From NCBI GenBank assembly GCA_007449985.2, contig VIIQ02000094.1, positions 303,362-367,361 of the forward strand: a stretch of 64,000 nt of DNA, in the 5' to 3' direction. Of this stretch, positions 57,503 to 64,000 are shown in pieces (position 1 is the stretch's first letter; the number at the start of each line of letters is the position of its first letter). The stretch comes from Desmodesmus armatus (Eukaryota; Chlorophyta; Chlorophyceae; Sphaeropleales; Scenedesmaceae). The notes below the pieces were generated by a model, which saw only the letters and a program-made list of their open reading frames with translations, did no database searches and was not told where the DNA came from. A program made the translations under genes and the position numbers.

Positions 57503-60500
57503 GTGTGCAAGAGCCTGATCTTGACGGGGTGGCGGTGGCGGCGGCTGGGGCCCTTGCTGCTGCTCGCCATGCTTGGCTGCATGGCTCTCCAACCCCACAG
57601 TGGGCCCGTTTGCAGCCGCCGCCACCTGCTGCTGCTGCATCTGCTGGTACTGCCGGCCTGCCTGCCCCTGCTGTGGCGCAAATGACTGCACACCTGCATC
57701 CCCAGCAACACCAGCCGCATGCTGCTGTTGCTGCTGGCTAGCAAAGCCCTCCACACCATCCCCAGAAACCACCAGCAGATCCACATGGCCACCGCCAGCA
57801 GCAGCAGCAGCAGCAGCACCCTCAGCAGCAAGGAGGTTGTCCCCTGAGCCTCCCTCGGCCCCCGGGTGGCCCACAGCTGCAAACAGCATCCCCTGCATGC
57901 TGCCAGACACAATAGGAGTGCCTGGACTGCTTTCATAGTGTGTGCTCTCAGCTGAGGCATAGTCACTAGAGGACGCCTGGTCAGCATCAATCACGTGGCT
58001 AGGCAGGGCCTGACGCAGCAGGGGAGGCACACCCACACCAGGCCTGTCTCCTTGCTGGCCTGCTGCTGCATCCCCTACTGCTCCTGCTGCTGCACTGCCA
58101 GCGCTGGCAGTAGTGGACGGCAGGGAGCCATACGAGCCTGACACGGCAGCAGCAGCTGCTGCTGTGCTAGCCGCGAAGCGCAGTGACACGAAGGGCGCCG
58201 CGGTGGCTGACAGAGGGGTCTTCGGTGTCGCACTGGGAGCACCAAGAGCCATCGAAGCCACAGACCCGGAACCAGGCCTCTCCCCCACCTGGCTGCTGCT
58301 GCTGCTGGACGCTGCCGCTGTTGCTGCTGCTTCTGCAGCTGTCAGCTGGTCTGCGGCAGCAGCAGCAGCAACAATACCCACGCCCGCCTGCGCAGCATCC
58401 ATCCCGCCTGTTAAATTTGTCCTAATTGGCACCATGCTGCGCGGGGCAACAGCAGCAACAGCAGCCCCGCCGCTGCCACCATCAACCTCTGCTGCAGCGC
58501 TGCCGTCAGCATCCTCCTGCTGCTGCTGCTGCCCATCCAGCAGATCTCCCTCCTCCAGCATGACCCCAGCAGCATCCTCCTGTCCAAGTGCTGCTGCCAC
58601 TGCCCGCACCAGTGCCCCGCTACTGCGCCGCATTGCGTGGTGCCCGTCATGCTGCTGCCCCCGCGGGCTCATCACCAAGCCATCCACACTCTGCCGCCGC
58701 GCACCCTCTGAGCCGTCATCACCCCCCATGGCTGGCGAGCGGCGGTGTGGAGGGGTGTACTTGGTAGCTGGGGCACTACTCGACATGCTGGGGCTGCACA
58801 GCGCGCTGCTGCCACCCTCGCCGTCCGCGGCCTGCTCCTGCTCCACATGCTGCTGCTGCTGCAACAGCTGCTCTGGCGTCTGCTCGATGTCCACTGCTGC
58901 TGCTGCTGATGTTGGTTGCTCGGCAGCAGCCTCGTCAGGAGAGCTGCCGGGCTGGGAGCCGCCAGCAGCAGCTGAATGTTGCTGTTGCTGCCGCTGCTGA
59001 CCTCCAGCTGTGCCAGCAGCAGCAGCAGCATCTGGAACCTGCTGGTGCTGCAGGACATGCATCAAGGACTGCTGCTGCTGCTGCTGGGCCAGCACGGCTT
59101 GCAGCAGCTGCTGGTTGTGCTGCGGCGGCTGCGCCAGGGGGTGGGGTAGCCCCCTCAAGCTTGCCGCACGCACATCCGACCCAGCAGCATCTAAGCCAGC
59201 AGGCATCTGTCCCACCTGCGCCACCTGCATCTGAGGCACCGGCGACGCAGCACCCATCTGCACCAGGGTGCGCATGTGCTGCTGATTGACTGGCGAGTGC
59301 CCGCTGCTGCTGCCGGCTGCTGCTGCTGCTGCTGCCACGTCTGCTGGCAGCAGTACCTTGCCACCCTGCTGCTGCTGCTGCATGAGGCTGGCCACATCAG
59401 CAGGCACCAGCCCCTGGGGAAGCATATAGTCAGGCAGAGCCTGCGGGTGGGAGTGCTGGAGCGTCAGCTGCTGATGGTGCTGCTGCTGCTGCTGCTGTTG
59501 CTTGTGGTTGGTGTGCTGTGTGCTGGGCTGCGGTGGGGGCGGGCTGGGTGGCGGCCTGCCATACATGTAGCTCTTGGCCATGTGCAAATTATGTGTCAGC
59601 TGGTCAAAGTCCCCATTCAGAACGTCCCTTGCTGCCGCCATCTGCTGCTGCTGCTGTTGCTGCAAGGCCATCTGCTGCTGTTGCTGCTGCTGCTGCATTA
59701 TCAGTGCTGGCTGCTGCTGCAGCTGCTGCAAGAGCCCCACATCCAGGCTGGCCTGTGTGGTGGCTGCCGCCGCCGCTGCTGCCACCGCCGCTGCCATCGC
59801 AGATGCCATTGTGTGTGCACCATATGCATGCACTGACAGCGGAGGCACCACACCCGCAGCATGCAGTGCAGGCCCAGCAGCAGCAGCAGCAGCAGCAGGA
59901 GGGTGGAACCCCTGCTGCACACCACCCCCACCAGACCCGGACCCAGCATCACTGACCAGGTGTCCAGTGCTAGCACTGCGCTCCAGGCTCCTGTGGCCCC
60001 GCAGCTGCTCGTGCATGGCAGCAGTGGCAGCAGCAGCGGCAGCAGCGTCGTTGGCGGCGGCTGCATTCGGCGGCACGCTGGCCGACCGCTGCATGAACTG
60101 CTCCAGCTGCTGCAGAGACAGGTGCCCAGCCGGCGTCAGCGTCTGCGCCTGCAACCGCTGCAGCGCCGTCAGCAGCTGCTGCAGGGCTTGCAGGTGCAGG
60201 TGCTGCTGCTGCTGCGGCGCTGCTGCTGCTGGGACTGGGGTGCAAACTGAACCCCCCTGCTGCCGATCATGCCCTGTGGGACCTCCTCAACCCCTGCAGC
60301 AGCAAGCACTGCCTTCACAGCGGTAAAGTCCACAGCACCGCCCCCAGCAGCCTGCACCTCCGCCTCGAAGGCGTCATCTTCATGCAGGACAGATGCGCCT
60401 GGAGCGCCAGCGGCTGCGGCAGCTGCTGCTGCTGCAGCAATGGCAGGCAAGTGCTGCTTGGCCACCTGGCTGCTGGGTTCCTGCAGCTCCTGTGGTGCTG

Positions 60501-63500
60501 TGGGGGCAGGCGCTGCTGTGTCCTCCTGCTGCACAGCAATCAAGCAGGAACAAGGGCAGAATGCAAGGGTCAAGGGGTCAGACAGCATGTAAATCCTCAT
60601 TATTCACAACGATCAGTGTGCTAAAAGACCTCTGGCCAACATCCACTAGGGACTCCTGCACACCCAACAAAGTTGCGCCGCTTGCCTGCACCTCGCAAGC
60701 TGATGCTGGTTGTGTAAGCACAGACGTGCGCATGTGAGAGGGACAAGCAAGCACACCACCTGTGTCACGCTCCATGGGGACGCGCACAGCAGTGCTGCAC
60801 AACCCCGACGACCATCCACCCACAAAATTACCAGCACTGAGCCGTTGAGGCAGCAAACACAGCCTACCTGCGAGGAGCCCACCTCCTTCTCCCCTGCTGG
60901 ATCGCTGCTTCCCTGACCACCACCAGCAGCAGCAGCAGCTTCACCCTCAGCAGCTGCATCTACAGCCGTTCCAAGCTTAGCATCGCTGCTGGCATTCTCC
61001 CTGCCTGTCGACGGCTGCTGCTGCTGCTGCTGCTGGTTGGCAGGCTGCTGGCTGCTGCTGCTGCTGGAGCCCTCTGGACTGCTGGAGCTGCCCTGGTCTG
61101 CTGGCTGCGACTCGTCAGGCTGCTGCTGCACAACCTCCTGGTGCCCAACTGCTGCTGACACCTGCTGCTGCTGTTGCGCCGGCGGCGGCTGCACCAGCTG
61201 CGACTGCACCTTGTGTTGCGGCAGCTCCAACGACACCCGCCGCCGCTGCTGCTGCTGCTGGGAGTGCTGCTGCTGCTGCTGCTGCTGCTGCTGGGAGTGC
61301 TGCTGCACGAGCAGCGCCGCCGGCGGCTGCGCATGCCGCTGCAGTGACTGCATAGCAGCCTTGCCCTGCGGCAGTGCCAGGTAGTTCAGCAGCACTGCCA
61401 CCTGCCTGTCTGTTGGGCTTTTCAGTAGGCCCTCCAAAGCCATGCCTGCGTGTGTTGCTGCCTCCAACAGCATCCCACCTAGCCGGTACTGCGGCATCCA
61501 GTCCACCTGCTGCTGCTGCTGTTGCTGCAACTGCTGTGCCAGCAAGGGTGCATAGGATGTGGTCCTGCCCCCCACGTCTCCCCATTGCTGCTCGCAGCAC
61601 GCTGCAGCACCTGCTGCTGCTGTTGCCCATTGCTGTCCTGCCCTGGGAACTGCTGCCACTGCTGCTGCGCCTGCCGCTGCAGGGGCGCCGACAGCTGCTG
61701 CTGCAGCTGCTGGTGCGCGCTGCCCATCTGCTGCCGCAGCGCCAGGACATTCTCTGGCGGACACTGCTGGTCTAGCTGCAGCTGCCTCCCCAGACTCGAG
61801 TCCTGCTTGCGGAGGGTTGCCCAAGTGTTGCTGAAGAACTTGTCCAGGTCCTCAACACCCAGCTCACCACCCTGCAGAACAAACACAGCAGCAGCAGCAG
61901 TGACTTGCAACTCCAGCAGTCGCTTGTGCCCAGTCAACCCATACAGCAGTTATCCGCCCCGCCCTGACCTTACGCCTGCCCTGAGCACAGCCCCACCAAC
62001 ACCCTCACACCCTGAGGGTCACAGCCCGCACCAACACTGTGATGACCCAGAAACAGCCCCAGCAAGCTCGCCCTTCCGCTGTTCCACCCCCAACACCCCT
62101 TGTCAGTGTAGCCACCGCACAGCCTCAAACAGTGCCAAGCACCCACCTTGAGGGCCATGGCCCGCACTAGCGTCGCCCCGTGCCCCAGTGCGCGCCGTAT
62201 GCGCGACAAGCTGCTGCGCACCACGCTGCGGCCCAGGTTGTTTGTGGGCAGCAGTGGGTCCATGATGTTGAGGCAGCGCACGATGAAGCCCCGCCCGCCA
62301 GTGTCTGCCTTGCTGCTCGTCATCTCTGCTGTGAAACGCGCCAGGGAGTCAGCCAGGCGGCTGTCGCACTGCAGCAGCGTCTGCTGGGGCGCCAGGGATG
62401 CCTCCACTGCAGCACACAGCACCAACCAACACACCAACAGCATCAGCACTGGCGATTGTTTGACCATCACCAACATGGACCCACATGCACAATGGTGAAA
62501 TCGTACCAAAGCAGAAGGACACAGGATGTAACAACACCAGGTCCAGCAACCAAGACAGACGGGCTGCTGGGCTGAGCTGACCGCTGTGTCATGCGCAGAC
62601 AGCTGAGTGGTCATGCTGCTACGCGGTGCACCAGGCAGTAACTGCCCCCAACCTTCACCTGTGCAGTACTCTTCGTAAGGTCCTTGATGGGCACAGGCCC
62701 CAGCAGGCTGAGGCAGTAGTGGTCCCAGTCAAACCTGCTGAACTCAACAGGAAGTTGTACAGCACCTGCAGGTAACAACAACACCAGCACCATCCTGGTT
62801 GATACACTGACTCCTGGCTGATACACTGACCTACCCAGGACGCCCCACCAAGTAGGCACCAAGTGAAGCGCTGCTTGCGTTCAAGGCTCCATCGAAGCAA
62901 CCAAACAACACAGCAGTGGGCTGCATGGACTGCTGCCACCCTGCTCAAGCCACACTGCCTTCCACACTATCCATGCAGGCAGCATCCCAAGGGGCACAGC
63001 GCCCGTCATGTGTGTAAGGCTACATGCAGCCGCCAGACTGTCAAGTTGATGCGTACCGACAGTGGGCTGTCGATGGTCTCGTGGTACTTGTTGACACGTA
63101 CAGCACCAGCGTCTCCAGGGCATATGTGCTGATCAGCCCATGGTGAGCACCCAGCAGGCGGCTCTCATAGTAGCACCAGGCCTTGACCTGCACACATGCT
63201 GACGCATCGTACACACACAAGACCCAATGGTGCGCAACCTTGGACAAGACCAGCAATCTTTCAAGGCCTTCCTCTCTGTCTGTGCTGGCTTTTGCTGGTA
63301 TGCTGGCGGATGCTGACTCTGCTGGTATGCTGGCTGCTGGCTGATGCTGACTGTGCACCAGCTGTGTCCTTGCACGGCTGCAACACCTGCTGACAGCTGC
63401 GGCTGACACCCTTCTGGGCCTGGATGCAGCTCCGTTTCCAGCTGCTCCCAGCTGATTATGTTGGGCTGGTCAAATGGCAGCGCGTGGCTCACCAGTACAA

Positions 63501-64000
63501 TGCTGCGCTTGAATATGTTGCTGTTGCCGATGAGGTTGTTATCTCTTCCAGGAAGTTGAGTGTGATCAGGCCACCCATCTGGTTGAAGGAGATGTCAACA
63601 CTATGTTGTCCACCAGGCACTTCAGCAGCTTCACCTGCAGCACATGAATTCAGGTGTGTGTAGTGTGACAGCTGCTGTAGCGTGCGTCTTACACAGTGTG
63701 TGGCTGTCTGTCTCCCCTCACCACTGCCAGTACCCCACCATGCATGGCTCCAGCCCGGGAGCAGTTAGTTGTCAGCACATGGAGTGGGGGCAACCTGCCA
63801 GGAGCACACACACCTCTGCGTTGATAACCGTCACGTCACCGATTTGTAGGGTGCGTTGCTTTGTTCCGCTGCTCTTGCTCAATAACTGACTGCAGCTTGA
63901 GGGCCCAGGTGTCACGCATTGACTGAGCCACATCCTGAGAGCAGAAGACTGACAGATCGATGTCACCATCCGGTAGTACGTCCGTAAGGAACTGACCCAA
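51685..64000 (-). CDS. PAP/OAS1-type nucleotidyltransferase with giant Gln-rich tail, 5' partial, with apparent frameshifts
   Basis: The 5' end lies beyond the window. The first visible exon has the catalytic acidic motif VLPDGDIDLSVF (~63930-63965). Conserved pieces follow: LQIGDVTVINAEV (~63795-63835), VKLLKCLVDNIV/VDISFNQMGGLITLNFLEEI (~63550-63640), VKAWCYYESRLLGAHHGL, YALETLVLY/NKYHETIDSPLS, VLYNFL/EFSRFDWDHYCLSLLGPVP, then LNIMDPLLPTNNLGRSVVRS and GELGVEDLDKFFSNTW (~61815-62270). These match plant PAP/OAS1 substrate-binding-domain proteins related to poly(A)/terminal uridylyl transferases, which add nucleotides to RNA 3' ends. The tail, about 3000 residues by length, is built of Gln, Ala, Ser and Gly runs and REQQQQQF-type repeats (~54640-54800). 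Slashes mark places where the reading frame breaks; about twelve such breaks exist. The stop is at 51685-51687. Confidence 0.65.
54295..54335. repeat. CTG microsatellite encoding poly-Gln
   Basis: A long CTG run on the + strand reads as CAG (Gln) in the nucleotidyltransferase tail. Comparable runs are at about 53030-53053, 53865-53892, 54520-54546 and 59485-59500. Confidence 0.85.
54640..54810 (-). repeat. Imperfect coding tandem repeat (REQQQQQ-F/Y type)
   Basis: Six or seven units of 10-12 codons share the plan F/Y-R-E-Q(4-7). This is a minisatellite grown from a CAG run with an inserted Phe-Arg-Glu, inside the Gln-rich tail of the nucleotidyltransferase. The pattern predicts a charged coiled-coil or low-complexity segment. 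Confidence 0.8.

Noticed and set aside
52061..60326. Many long plus-strand open frames rich in Leu, Cys, Ala, Pro (for example 52061-52876, 53240-54154, 58113-59000)
   Set aside because: They are antisense readings of CAG/GCN-rich coding DNA. They consist of CTG (Leu), TGC (Cys) and GCT (Ala) runs with no motifs, while the minus strand shows conserved, spliced protein.
1..64000. tRNA, rRNA, snRNA and CRISPR features
   Set aside because: No cloverleaf, conserved rRNA core or regularly spaced direct-repeat array was recognised on reading. A tRNAscan-SE or Infernal run would be needed to exclude small RNAs fully.

Overview
The window is nuclear DNA of a green alga, most likely a chlorophycean (volvocine or sphaeroplealean type). 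The evidence is moderately high GC, genes broken into many short exons by GT-AG introns of about 70-400 bp, TGTAA polyadenylation-type signals, abundant CAG/CTG and CA runs, and a gene mix of plant-type enzymes (plastid acyl desaturase, plant ATP-PFK) with animal-type ones (AGXT-like aminotransferase, TMEM70-like factor). No rRNA, tRNA, CRISPR or prokaryotic feature was recognised. All gene models were spliced by eye from protein coherence and splice signals, so outer limits are firmer than some inner exons.

Layout from left to right: the 3' part of a LEA-like gene (+, to 1140); a voltage-gated K+ channel with a cyclic-nucleotide-binding domain (-, 2097-8988); two tandem copies of a plastid acyl desaturase gene (-, 11080-13221 and 15037-17171), each in a ~3.95 kb direct-repeat unit; a TMEM70-like mitochondrial assembly factor (-, 17743-19418) divergent from an unrecognised membrane protein (+, 19693-21010); a secreted protein with two fasciclin domains (+, 22311-26003); a plastid-type ATP-PFK (-, 28046-33669); an animal-type alanine/serine-glyoxylate aminotransferase (+, 34072-45117); an O-fucosyltransferase-like Golgi protein (-, 47551-50962); and a large gene running off the right edge (-, 51685-64000+), encoding a nucleotidyltransferase of the poly(A)/uridylyl transferase superfamily with a very long Gln/Ala/Ser-rich tail.

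The most notable structure is inside the aminotransferase gene. One intron is about 6.5 kb and holds a complete same-strand, multi-exon gene for a protein with a Crypton/Ndc10-like tyrosine-recombinase region and a C-terminal GCR1_C-like DNA-binding domain. Clusters of GCGGACC heptamers in opposite orientation flank it. Without this insert the intron would be of ordinary size. I read it as a mobile element: a Crypton-type recombinase combined with inverted terminal arrays, which classical Cryptons lack.

Other points of interest: the nucleotidyltransferase gene needs about twelve apparent frame corrections, nearly all single missing bases, while other genes in the window need none or almost none. 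The two desaturase units are nearly identical in exons and in a distal 3' block but differ in introns. The PFK has GGNGGN where GGDGT is expected.
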